Source: Clostridiales bacterium UBA1381 (GTDB taxonomy: Bacteria > Bacillota > Clostridia > UBA1381). Taken from it: a stretch of 5,849 bases of DNA. Made by a program: the position numbers and the translations under genes. The notes beneath the pieces are model-generated. The model worked only from the letters and a program-made list of their open reading frames with translations. It was not told the origin of the DNA and did no database searches. The DNA lies in the NCBI GenBank assembly GCA_002305435.1, contig DBQZ01000018.1, positions 10,987-16,835 of the forward strand, read 5' to 3'. Below are positions 1 to 5,702 of this stretch, in pieces (position 1 is the stretch's first letter; every line of letters begins with the position of its first letter).

Positions 1-2078
1 ATGTGAGGCGGCTGGTTGTAGCAGTTGCCGTATGCGCTGGCGGAATTTCTGTAAACTCCGTCATGCATGAGTGTATAGAAGTTATACTCTGTCGGGATAT
101 CCGTTGTGTAAACTCTCAGAGCAAACGTCTTTGTCGTCATCTTCAAAGTCGTGGTGATCTCTGTCGGAGTCTGATCGTCCGTCCAGGGATCTGCCGGATC
201 GCCCTGCAATGTGTAGGGAGCTTCCTGAACCTCTTCGCCTGTTACAGCGTAGGTAACGATCTCTTCTCTCCAGTCGCCGAGGATATCAGCCTGAGCGTTT
301 ACGTTACCCTTGGTGCCGTTGATGGAATTACCCTCAAGAGTCTTTATTGTGTCGAGCTTTTGCGTCTCATCGTTCCACTTCTGGATATTTACATGATCCT
401 GAAGCTCATCCTGGAGATCGCCGTCCCAATAGATCCTGCCGTTCATCGAAAGGCCGAGATCGGCAAGTTTTGTGTCGGTATTGTCATAGTAGCCCGAGCT
501 GCCGGCGCCCCATACAACGTACAAGGAATCCTTGTAGCCGATGTTGCCTATCATACCACGGCCTGTATCCTTAACGCCGTTATGAGCCTGGAGAATGGTT
601 CCAGTTGCAGCGTCCTGAACTGCAAAGCCCCAGTTATGCCAGATACCGGTCTCGTCCTGTATGCCGTAAGTAGCTGCAAGATCGGAGGGATTTCTGCCCT
701 TCTGAACAGCGTCCGGATTAGCGGACTCTTCGTCTGTGTAAGCCGTACCCTCTTCCTTAACGCTCATGAACTCCAGGCCTTCGTGTGTCGGGTCGAAGTC
801 GCCCAGGTGCATAGCGTCGCCGTGGCCGAGGCCTGAGCACCAGAGAACGGAACCGTCATCGTCAAGCGCCATGGAGCCGAGGAATACCTCGTCCTTGCCG
901 TCGCCGTCAGCATCGCCGGCTTCCATGTTATGGTTACCATGGCTGATGTATTTAGCGTTATCGCCCTGCTGGGTATCGAAGCTCCAGTCAAGAACGATCT
1001 TGCCGTTCTGCAGTGAATAAGACGCCAGGCTCAAACGTCCGGGAGCGATCTCCGGTTTACCGCCGTAGTAGCCTCTGCCTATAATAGCCGAAGGCGTCTG
1101 GCCGTTTATGTAGGCCACTGTGCCGTTGTAACGCTCCGAACGGTTACCGAAGTCGTCGCCGAAGGTCAGCGATACGGAGTTGGAGCCTACTTCATTGCTA
1201 AGATAGAAATTTGTGGTATCGATTATGGTACCGTCGCCGTCAAAGCAGGTCATATAAAGCGGACCCTGCAGGTTCTTACCGGCGTTCATGGCAGCCCAGC
1301 TTGAAGCGTAGTCCTTGCTTCTTTCAGCATCGCCGACAACGTTTCCGGCCGAGTCTGTCGTGCCGTCTGCTGTTCTTAAGAATATCTCAGCTCCGCCATC
1401 GTTGTCGAAGTCAGCTGCCATTACCATTGTATCGTGCTGACCGGCTCTGATGTTGTAGCCCATGTCTATTCTCCACATATGGGTACCGTCGAGCTTGTAA
1501 GCGTCGAGGTATACCTTACCTGTCTGACCTGTGGAAGCTGCGTCCTTAGCGTCGTCCGGGTTCCAGATAACGATTATCTCGTACTGTCCGTCGCCGTCAA
1601 GGTCTGCTACGTAGGAATCGCCCGGCGTATAGCCCGGTGTATATACGCCCCCTCTGTTGATAGCCGGGTCTCCCTCGTATACAGGCGCCTCAGCCATGGG
1701 GATCTCAAGGTATCCCTTATCCCATACGCTTACGGTCGAGGACATTGTTTCTCCGTTCTTTACTACCGTGTACTTATCGGCTGCCGTTCCTGCCGTGTCC
1801 TCAAAGTTTGTGATAGCTCCCTCTGCTATCTTCTCCTGATTTCTGTAAAGCGCAAACGTTGTGTCAGCCGGCTCTGTTGCAAGACGTCTCCATGATACGA
1901 ATACGCCGTTATCCGACGCTACAGCCACAACGCCTCTGTCAAGATTTTCCACGTTGCGAACAGTATCCGCTGCACTTGCCGTCATCGGAGCCGCCATTAT
2001 GCCGCAGGTCGCTATCTGCGCCAGTACCAGACCGGAAACAGCAACCTTTTTCAGGCTTTTCTTCCAATGTTTGGACAT
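1..2078 (-). CDS. Secreted rhamnogalacturonan lyase, polysaccharide lyase family 11 (3' end outside window)
   Basis: This enzyme should cleave the rhamnose-galacturonate backbone of pectin rhamnogalacturonan I by beta-elimination outside the cell. Translating the minus strand from ATG at 2078 gives 692 codons with no stop before the window edge. Residues 1-36 are a signal peptide (KKSLKK, hydrophobic core, cleavage likely after ASA36). About 40-125 is a beta-rich N-terminal domain, followed by the family 11 propeller with acidic calcium-type loops: DLDGDGQYE (159-167), DFDNDGGAE (223-231), DADGDGKDE (389-397) and DFDPTHEGLE (427-436). Other family hallmarks are WRIDMGYNIRAGQH (202-215), SHGNHN (379-384), GLGHGDAMH (416-424), NGTKGNVNAQADILGDWREE (587-606), MHDGVYR (671-677) and YNQPPH (687-692). 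H383 and H419 have the same 36-residue spacing as the calcium-binding histidines I recall from Bacillus subtilis YesW. Bacillus enzymes are about 610-620 residues; this one is longer because of the signal peptide and an insertion at about 444-484. YNQPPH lies near the end of the catalytic domain, so an appended module may follow outside the window. Start: GGAGG at 2088-2092 lies 9 nt upstream. Confidence 0.93.
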   Translation of the reverse strand, partial: MSKHWKKSLKKVAVSGLVLAQIATCGIMAAPMTASAADTVRNVENLDRGVVAVASDNGVFVSWRRLATEPADTTFALYRNQEKIAEGAITNFEDTAGTAADKYTVVKNGETMSSTVSVWDKGYLEIPMAEAPVYEGDPAINRGGVYTPGYTPGDSYVADLDGDGQYEIIVIWNPDDAKDAASTGQTGKVYLDAYKLDGTHMWRIDMGYNIRAGQHDTMVMAADFDNDGGAEIFLRTADGTTDSAGNVVGDAERSKDYASSWAAMNAGKNLQGPLYMTCFDGDGTIIDTTNFYLSNEVGSNSVSLTFGDDFGNRSERYNGTVAYINGQTPSAIIGRGYYGGKPEIAPGRLSLASYSLQNGKIVLDWSFDTQQGDNAKYISHGNHNMEAGDADGDGKDEVFLGSMALDDDGSVLWCSGLGHGDAMHLGDFDPTHEGLEFMSVKEEGTAYTDEESANPDAVQKGRNPSDLAATYGIQDETGIWHNWGFAVQDAATGTILQAHNGVKDTGRGMIGNIGYKDSLYVVWGAGSSGYYDNTDTKLADLGLSMNGRIYWDGDLQDELQDHVNIQKWNDETQKLDTIKTLEGNSINGTKGNVNAQADILGDWREEIVTYAVTGEEVQEAPYTLQGDPADPWTDDQTPTEITTTLKMTTKTFALRVYTTDIPTEYNFYTLMHDGVYRNSASAYGNCYNQPPH

Positions 2079-2084
2079 ATTACA

Positions 2085-2094
2085 TCTCCTCCTT
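2085..2094 (-). promoter_or_regulatory. Strong ribosome binding site of the rhamnogalacturonan lyase gene
   Basis: The minus strand reads AAGGAGGAGA just upstream of the lyase start, a near-perfect Shine-Dalgarno sequence. Its GGAGG core is 9 nt from ATG at 2078-2076. A second ATG at 2085-2083 overlaps the Shine-Dalgarno sequence and is in another frame, so 2078 is the supported start. The following MSKHWKKSLKK signal-peptide N-terminus agrees. Confidence 0.85.
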
Positions 2095-2135
2095 ATATTA
2101 TCCCGCTCGTGTCGATATACAACCAAGCTATTCTT

Positions 2136-2162
2136 GTTATAATTGTAGCACAAGACAGTCAA
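2136..2162 (-). promoter_or_regulatory. Candidate sigma-A promoter of the rhamnogalacturonan lyase gene
   Basis: On the minus strand TTGACT (2162-2157) is followed by the extended -10 element TGC-TACAAT (TGC 2150-2148, TACAAT 2147-2142) and then TATAAC (2141-2136). TTGACT sits 15 nt before TATAAC, slightly short. TACAAT with its TGn extension could work with a weak -35 further upstream (TTCCAT). Either choice gives a 5' leader of roughly 50-60 nt before the ribosome binding site. A promoter here is likely because the neighbouring minus-strand operon ends in a terminator at 2702-2751. The exact hexamers are not settled, and no clear operator is visible. Confidence 0.5.
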
Positions 2163-2300
2163 AAATGGAAGTAATTTTACTACTTTTTTTATTCAAATTT
2201 CAGTGTTTTTTGTGCAATAATTCGCAGACGCCATTTTGGTTGTGGATACTGCATAAAAAGTATGCGTCCATCGTTTTATTTTTGTACGCAGAAATTTTTA
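2163..2300. other. AT-rich intergenic stretch between the divergent lyase and small RNA promoters
   Basis: No coding potential or RNA gene is apparent here. The stretch has runs of T and A, including T-rich DNA at about 2181-2216. It contains one short imperfect dyad: GCATA (2251-2255) and TATGC (2261-2265) around a 5-nt loop, with weaker flanking complementarity (TGGA 2243-2246, TCCA 2267-2270). CGCAGA occurs twice (2223-2228 and 2287-2292). Its position between two divergent promoters would suit regulator binding, but nothing matches an operator I recognise. Confidence 0.35.
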
Positions 2301-2410
2301 AAAACCCCTTTACAAATCGAAAAAATGTGGTATACTATACTTGTAACACGGACGAACGAGAGCTCGTGCGTGTTTCATATACCCTTTTATCATATATACC
2401 ACCACCATTG
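2301..2410 (+). repeat. Direct repeat unit, copy 1 (promoter, 5' stem-loop and core of small RNA 1)
   Basis: This block recurs at 2531-2636. The first 51 nt (2301-2351 against 2531-2581) differ at four positions. The last 42 nt (2369-2410 against 2595-2636) are identical. The middle differs mainly in hairpin-loop length, 8 nt here against 4 nt in the other copy. Homology stops abruptly at the shared ATTG, just before each terminator hairpin. There are no transposase remnants or terminal inverted repeats, so this looks like duplication of a small transcription unit. Confidence 0.9.
2309..2336 (+). promoter_or_regulatory. Promoter of candidate small RNA 1
   Basis: The -35 element TTTACA (2309-2314), a 16-nt spacer and the -10 element TATACT (2331-2336) are visible. 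TGG at 2328-2330 gives an extended -10 TGn motif. AT-rich DNA upstream (GAAATTTTTAAAAA) could act as an UP element. The predicted start is about G2343. The layout matches the second copy at 2539-2566, and most of the sequence around the hexamers is conserved, which supports function. Confidence 0.75.
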
Positions 2411-2453
2411 AGTAGGCGAAGGCCGTCGGATTTCCGGCGGTCTTTGTCTTTTT
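2343..2453 (+). ncRNA. Candidate small RNA 1 (first of two tandem paralogues)
   Basis: This predicted transcript of about 110 nt runs from the promoter at 2309-2336 to a hairpin and T-run ending at 2453. The 5' stem-loop pairs A2345-G2350 with C2369-T2374, then has a G2351/G2368 mismatch, then pairs ACGA (2352-2355) with TCGT (2364-2367) around an 8-nt loop. The following region (2375-2410) is pyrimidine- and A-rich and probably unpaired. It contains TCATATACCC and TCATATATACCACCACC. The terminator follows directly. The paralogue at 2573-2671 shares all of this layout. Peptide coding is unlikely: the 4-nt loop difference changes the frame between copies while the core stays identical in nucleotides. 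The start, end and function are inferred. I do not recognise a named RNA family. Confidence 0.72.
2417..2453 (+). terminator. Intrinsic terminator of small RNA 1
   Basis: The central stem pairs GGCCGTCGG (2421-2429) with CCGGCGGTC (2434-2442) around an ATTT loop, including G-U pairs. It extends outward through A2420-T2443 and A2419-T2444 and weakly further. It is followed by GTCTTTTT ending at 2453. The stem sequence is unrelated to the second copy's terminator although both occupy the same place. Confidence 0.8.
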
Positions 2454-2530
2454 CCCAAAAAACCTACGTCCGAAAAGTTGCATAAAACAACACCTAAATT
2501 CCCCCTTATATTTATGACATTTTTTTGACG

Positions 2531-2636
2531 AAAACCCCTTTACAAATCCAAATATTGTGGTATAATATACTTGTAACACGGGCGAGAGATCGTACGTGTT
2601 TCATATACCCTTTTATCATATATACCACCACCATTG
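2531..2636 (+). repeat. Direct repeat unit, copy 2 (promoter, 5' stem-loop and core of small RNA 2)
   Basis: This is the second copy of the 2301-2410 unit, offset by 230 bp at its left end. Its promoter segment matches with four differences, and the 42 nt at 2595-2636 are identical to 2369-2410. The hairpin loop is 4 nt shorter. The 120 bp between the two blocks (2411-2530), including terminator 1 and a featureless AT-rich spacer, is not duplicated here. Confidence 0.9.
2539..2566 (+). promoter_or_regulatory. Promoter of candidate small RNA 2
   Basis: TTTACA (2539-2544), a 16-nt spacer and a consensus TATAAT (2561-2566) with the extended TGG (2558-2560) make this the best promoter in the window. 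The predicted start is about G2573. A T-run at 2520-2526 lies upstream. Compared with copy 1, the -10 is closer to consensus, so this copy may be the stronger of the two. Confidence 0.8.
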
Positions 2637-2671
2637 GGAGAGCACAGTTTCGGCTGTGCTCTCTTACTTTT
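2573..2671 (+). ncRNA. Candidate small RNA 2 (second of two tandem paralogues)
   Basis: This predicted transcript of about 99 nt lies downstream of a consensus extended -10 promoter. The 5' stem pairs A2575-G2580 with C2595-T2600, has a G2581/A2594 mismatch, then pairs GCGA (2582-2585) with TCGT (2590-2593) around a GAGA tetraloop. The inner A-T pair of copy 1 is a G-T wobble here, so pairing is preserved. The core at 2601-2636 is identical to copy 1, including both TCATATA-x-CC motifs and ACCACCACC. A perfect 10-bp terminator stem follows. It is transcribed away from the lyase gene and toward the 3' end of the minus-strand operon. A regulatory small RNA is the likeliest reading, with targets unknown. 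Confidence 0.74.
2638..2671 (+). terminator. Intrinsic terminator of small RNA 2
   Basis: GAGAGCACAG (2638-2647) pairs perfectly with CTGTGCTCTC (2654-2663) around TTTCGG. TTACTTTT follows to 2671. The T-tract is interrupted, so read-through to the next hairpin at 2702-2751 is possible. The minus strand has no T-run after this stem, so the element is oriented for plus-strand transcription. Confidence 0.78.
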
Positions 2672-2701
2672 CCCGAAAATTCCCGGCGCAAGAGCGCATC
2701 A

Positions 2702-2751
2702 TAAAAAGGGGCTTTATCCCGAAAATCCAGGATAAATGCCCCTCTTTTTTT
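2702..2751. terminator. Bidirectional intrinsic terminator after the MATE gene
   Basis: AGGGGC-TTTATCC (2707-2719) pairs with GGATAAA-T-GCCCCT (2730-2743), with one bulged base and a loop of about 10 nt. On the plus strand it is followed by CTTTTTTTATT, and on the minus strand by TTTTTAT. It begins only a few bases past the MATE stop codon (2752-2750). It therefore ends the minus-strand operon and can also stop plus-strand read-through from the small RNAs. Confidence 0.85.
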
Positions 2752-4102
2752 ATTCTTCAACCTTTATCGTACGTCTCGTCCAGCGGTTCGTAAGGTAGAA
2801 CCAGCCGCCGATAAGTATAGCGCTTATCGTTCCGGTCGGCGTTGAAAGCCCGACCCCGGCTATGCCCATGTCGAGTACCTTCGTGCAGAAAAACGCCACC
2901 GGCACTCTCGCAATAACCGAGGATACCACAGACGGCAGCATCGTAAACAGCGTATGCCCCGAGCCGTTTAGGATACCGTTTATCGGGAATACGAGGGCCA
3001 CAAGCAGATAATCAAAGCAGGTTATGCGCAGATACGGCACAGCCTCCTCTATAACAGCCGTGTCGGAAATTATAAGCCCCATCAGCTGCGTCGGGAACAG
3101 CTGCACGAGAACGAACATCACCGCTCCCACTATGAGCGAGAGCCTGACGGCGGTCGAAAACGCCTTCCTCGCCCTGTCATATAGCCCCGCTCCGACATTC
3201 TGACCGGTCATCGAGGATACAGCCATGCCGACAGCTCCTGCCGGAAGCTGGGCGAAATTGTTTATCTTAGCCGCTACCGACACTCCCGAGGCAGCATTCG
3301 TACCGAGACTGTTCGTTATCGAGGACACCATCAAAAATCCGCCCGACACTATCATATTCTGTATAGCGCCCGGAAGCCCCAGCCGGAAAATATCGCCGAG
3401 CTTCCCCGCAGAAAACAGCAGCCCTCCGCCGAAATCGGCGAAAAATCCGCTCTTGAACAGGTACACCGCCGCTCCTATAGCAGCTGCCGCCTGCGATATT
3501 ACCGTCGCCAGCGCCGCTCCCGCAACGCCCATGTTAAACGGCCCTACAAACAATAAATCAAGCAGTATGTTCATCACACAGGAGGCAGCGCCGAAATACA
3601 TCGGTATCTTCGAGTTTCCCGCTCCCCTTAAAATCGAGCCGACCGCATTATATGCGTAAATAAACACAGACCCCGCCATGCAGACCGTAAAATACGAAAG
3701 CGTCTCGTCAAACGCATCGGCAGGCGTGTTTAAGGCTGTTAATATCTGGCGGGCAAAAACAAGCGCAAGCGTTGTCGTTACAGCCGCAAGCGCAAGCATT
3801 ACGGCAAACGTCGTGCCGATAGTCTCCCTCACGCCTCTGCCGTTTTTCGCCCCTATGTACTGGGCTGTCATTATCGCACCGCCGTTACACAGGCCAACTA
3901 TCATGTACGTTATCGTATTTAGGGGGCTTCCGGCAATACTTGCCCCCGCCACGCCCTCAGTGCCGCAGAACATATCCACGACCTTTATATCAGCGATATT
4001 GTAGAATGATTGTATTAAATTCGTGAGAAAAAAAGGCGCAGAAAACTGTATCAGCTGATGCCTTATGCTTCCGCGCGTAAAATCGGTGACAAGAGCTGCC
4101 AC
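2750..4102 (-). CDS. MATE family efflux transporter
   Basis: This 450-residue inner-membrane antiporter should export cationic or drug-like compounds using a Na+ or H+ gradient; the substrate cannot be read from the sequence. The length fits the MATE family (about 450), with roughly twelve hydrophobic segments in two related halves. The repeated signature appears as ILRGAGNSKIPM (157-168) in the first half and ILNGSGHTLFTM (377-388) in the second. Other MATE-like stretches are APFFLTNLIQSFYNIAD (22-38), AQYIGAKNGRGVRETIG (80-96) and GQNVGAG (300-306). The start is taken as GTG at 4102 because AAAGGAA (4118-4112) lies 9 nt upstream. A GTG at 4111, three codons earlier, directly abuts that site and would be badly placed. 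It is the last gene of the operon, 23 nt after the PHP gene, with a terminator immediately after. It could also be called a DinF/NorM-like transporter. Confidence 0.9.
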   Translation of the reverse strand: MAALVTDFTRGSIRHQLIQFSAPFFLTNLIQSFYNIADIKVVDMFCGTEGVAGASIAGSPLNTITYMIVGLCNGGAIMTAQYIGAKNGRGVRETIGTTFAVMLALAAVTTTLALVFARQILTALNTPADAFDETLSYFTVCMAGSVFIYAYNAVGSILRGAGNSKIPMYFGAASCVMNILLDLLFVGPFNMGVAGAALATVISQAAAAIGAAVYLFKSGFFADFGGGLLFSAGKLGDIFRLGLPGAIQNMIVSGGFLMVSSITNSLGTNAASGVSVAAKINNFAQLPAGAVGMAVSSMTGQNVGAGLYDRARKAFSTAVRLSLIVGAVMFVLVQLFPTQLMGLIISDTAVIEEAVPYLRITCFDYLLVALVFPINGILNGSGHTLFTMLPSVVSSVIARVPVAFFCTKVLDMGIAGVGLSTPTGTISAILIGGWFYLTNRWTRRTIKVEE

Positions 4103-4111
4103 AGTATACAC

Positions 4112-4118
4112 TTCCTTT
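4112..4118 (-). promoter_or_regulatory. Ribosome binding site deciding the MATE start
   Basis: The minus strand reads AAAGGAA, 9 nt before GTG at 4102-4100 and 0 nt before GTG at 4111-4109. Only the downstream GTG has normal spacing, which removes three residues (VYT as internal codons) from the longest reading frame. Confidence 0.65.
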
Positions 4119-4125
4119 ATGTAAT

Positions 4126-4767
4126 TTATTTCATGATCGGGTTTCCGAGCCGTACGGCAAGCTCGTTCGCCCGCTTAAGCTGGGCAAAGCGGTACTCTCC
4201 TATCCAGTGGGTGTCAGAACCCACGCTTATCGTTATCCCGCTGCGGCTTACCATATTCTGCTTATCAGTGTTTGTAAGCAGGTCGTAGTAATACGGGTAA
4301 TTTCCGGAGGTGTTTATCTCCCAGAAAAGCTCCGCCCGCCTAAGCTCTGCAAACATATCAAGTCCATACCTCTCCCCGAGGGCGAAAATGTCGGTATGCG
4401 CAAGCCCCGCAGGACACGAAAACAGCCGCCGCCATTCCAAAAACTCATACCAATCCATTGCCCGCTTATCGTCAAGGCACTCAAACAGGACGTAATCAAA
4501 ATCGTACGCCGCATCAGCCAGGAGGTCACGTGGTTCGGGTCTTGTGCCTATCTCAAGCCCCACAAGCACCTTTATCCGCCCCGCATACTGCCGCCTTATG
4601 CGGCACAGATGGGAGTAATACTCGCTTATACGATCGCCTATACTGAACTGGTGGTCAGTTATGCCGACGGTTTCAACGCCGTGGGCAATGGCATTTTCCA
4701 CGACCTCCTCGGGCGTGTTGGAACCGTCATAGCTGTATGTTGTATGATTGTGTAGGTCAATAAGCAT
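4126..4767 (-). CDS. PHP-domain metallohydrolase (phosphoesterase)
   Basis: This 213-residue cytoplasmic protein has the polymerase-and-histidinol-phosphatase (PHP) fold, which uses a cluster of two or three metal ions to hydrolyse phosphate esters. Metal-ligand motifs appear in the family order: DLHNHTTYSYDG with H6 and H8 (4-15), TDH with D38 and H39 (37-39), GLEIG with E72 (70-74), AHTD with H124 (123-126), and GSDTH with D185 and H187 (183-187). The set looks complete, so the protein should be active. It could be a histidinol-phosphatase-like enzyme or a general phosphoesterase; no histidine genes are nearby, so substrate is not assigned. Its ATG overlaps the TGA of the radical SAM gene by 1 nt (TGATG), and GGAGG (4780-4776) lies 8 nt upstream, suggesting translational coupling. 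Confidence 0.87.
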   Translation of the reverse strand: MLIDLHNHTTYSYDGSNTPEEVVENAIAHGVETVGITDHQFSIGDRISEYYSHLCRIRRQYAGRIKVLVGLEIGTRPEPRDLLADAAYDFDYVLFECLDDKRAMDWYEFLEWRRLFSCPAGLAHTDIFALGERYGLDMFAELRRAELFWEINTSGNYPYYYDLLTNTDKQNMVSRSGITISVGSDTHWIGEYRFAQLKRANELAVRLGNPIMK

Positions 4768-5702
4768 CAGGAAAACCTCCTCCCCTGGAAGCTGTCACGG
4801 CGGGCAAGCTCCTTATCTATCTCATTTAAAACGACGAATTTCTTAAGGCTCCACAGCGGCGCTATAAGCTCCGCCCTCGCCCCGTCGCCCGTAAGCCGCT
4901 GTATCACCGTTTCCGGCGGCAAAAGCTCAAGCTGGTCGGCGATAAGGCTTACGTATTCTTCAAACCTGAGCGTATCAAATTCTCCCCGCTCATACATCGC
5001 AGCAAGCGGGGTGTTTTTTAAAACGTGCAAAAGATGCAGCTTAACAGAACGCGGAGCAAGCCCCGCTACAGTGCGCACGTTTTCTATCATCTGTTCCCGC
5101 CCCTCGCCGGGCAGGCCGTTTATAAGGTGGATGCAGACGTCTATGCCCCGCCTTTGAAGCTTTTCGTAGCCCTCGACAAATTCAGAAAACGTATGGCCTC
5201 GGTTTATAAGACGCCCCGTCTTATCCGAAACCGTCTGAAGCCCCAGCTCAACCATAAGGTACGTGCGGCTGTTAAGCTCCTCAAGGTAGGAGAGAGCATC
5301 CTCCGCCAGCGCATCGCAGCGTGTCGCCACCGACAACCCGACAACCCCCGGTATCGCAAGCGCCGGCTCAAACCGGCTTCTTAAAACCTCCGCCGGAGCG
5401 TATGTGTTCGTCCGTGCCTGAAAATATGCTATATACTTCCCTTCGTGCCATTTTTTGTGCAGCCGCCCTGCCACCTCCGCAAACTGCGCCGGTATTTCCC
5501 GGGAAGGATCTCCAGCAAAATCCCCGGATCCTGAGGGCGAGCAGTAAATACAGCCGCCCCTGCCTTTCGTCCCGTCAATGTTCGGGCAGGTGAAGCCGCC
5601 GTTTAGCGATACCTTTATGACCTTTGTGCCGAACTTATGGCGCAGGAAGTAATTCCACGTGTGATACCGCTTGTTATCGTCCGCATACGGGAAGGGGTTC
5701 AT
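4767..5702 (-). CDS. TIGR01212 family radical SAM protein (YtqA/YhcC-like)
   Basis: This 311-residue cytoplasmic iron-sulfur enzyme cleaves S-adenosylmethionine to start radical chemistry. Likely cluster cysteines are C39, C51 and C54 in FTCPNIDGTKGRGGCIYC (37-54), the wide spacing typical of this family rather than CxxxCxxC. Other family blocks are YFQARTNTYAP (93-103), ATRCD (126-130), VELGLQT (151-157), NRGH (167-170), HLINGLPGE (192-200), KLHLLHVLKNTPL (221-233) and QRLTGDG (268-274). Length matches the family (about 300-320). Bacillus YtqA has been linked to tRNA wobble-uridine modification (MnmL, as I recall). That role is possible here, but the usual YtqB-type methyltransferase partner is not adjacent. 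The ATG overlaps the upstream ligase stop in ATGA, and GGGAGGAG lies just upstream. Confidence 0.9.
   Translation of the reverse strand: MNPFPYADDNKRYHTWNYFLRHKFGTKVIKVSLNGGFTCPNIDGTKGRGGCIYCSPSGSGDFAGDPSREIPAQFAEVAGRLHKKWHEGKYIAYFQARTNTYAPAEVLRSRFEPALAIPGVVGLSVATRCDALAEDALSYLEELNSRTYLMVELGLQTVSDKTGRLINRGHTFSEFVEGYEKLQRRGIDVCIHLINGLPGEGREQMIENVRTVAGLAPRSVKLHLLHVLKNTPLAAMYERGEFDTLRFEEYVSLIADQLELLPPETVIQRLTGDGARAELIAPLWSLKKFVVLNEIDKELARRDSFQGRRFS

Noticed and set aside
3..836. Long plus-strand open frame opposite the lyase gene (also 766-1020, 1211-1450, 1434-1895 and 1859-2485)
   Set aside because: These are antisense shadows of the family 11 lyase. The minus frame has recognisable motifs throughout, a signal peptide and a strong ribosome binding site. 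The plus frames have none.
1992..2078. Lipoprotein signal in the lyase leader (IATC at residues 22-25)
   Set aside because: Threonine directly before the cysteine is a poor lipobox. A standard signal peptidase I site (ASA, 34-36) follows a fuller hydrophobic core.
2243..2270. Imperfect inverted repeat around GCATA-AAAAG-TATGC as an operator or terminator
   Set aside because: It has only 5 bp of solid pairing with asymmetric flanks in AT-rich DNA. It has no T-run in a useful place and matches no regulator site I know.
2325..2410. Possible small peptide on the plus strand in repeat copy 1 (MWYTILV..., ending in HHH)
   Set aside because: Its ATG lies in the promoter spacer, upstream of the predicted transcript start. 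Copy 2 lacks the ATG and the frame shifts between copies.
2301..2636. Pair of repeats as a minimal CRISPR array or an insertion-sequence footprint
   Set aside because: There are only two copies, of about 110 nt with large internal structure. The intervening DNA contains a terminator, and there are no inverted ends, target duplications, cas genes or transposase.
2310..2760. Two minus-strand frames that both begin MVVVYMIKGYMKH, resembling a small repeated protein family
   Set aside because: The shared residues are the reverse complement of the identical small RNA core. The two proteins diverge at the hairpin loop, where a 4-nt length difference shifts the frame, and neither has a proper ribosome binding site.
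4207..4755. Plus-strand frame opposite the PHP gene (and similar frames opposite the MATE and radical SAM genes)
   Set aside because: The minus-strand genes have complete catalytic motifs and coupled starts. The opposite frames have neither family motifs nor ribosome binding sites.
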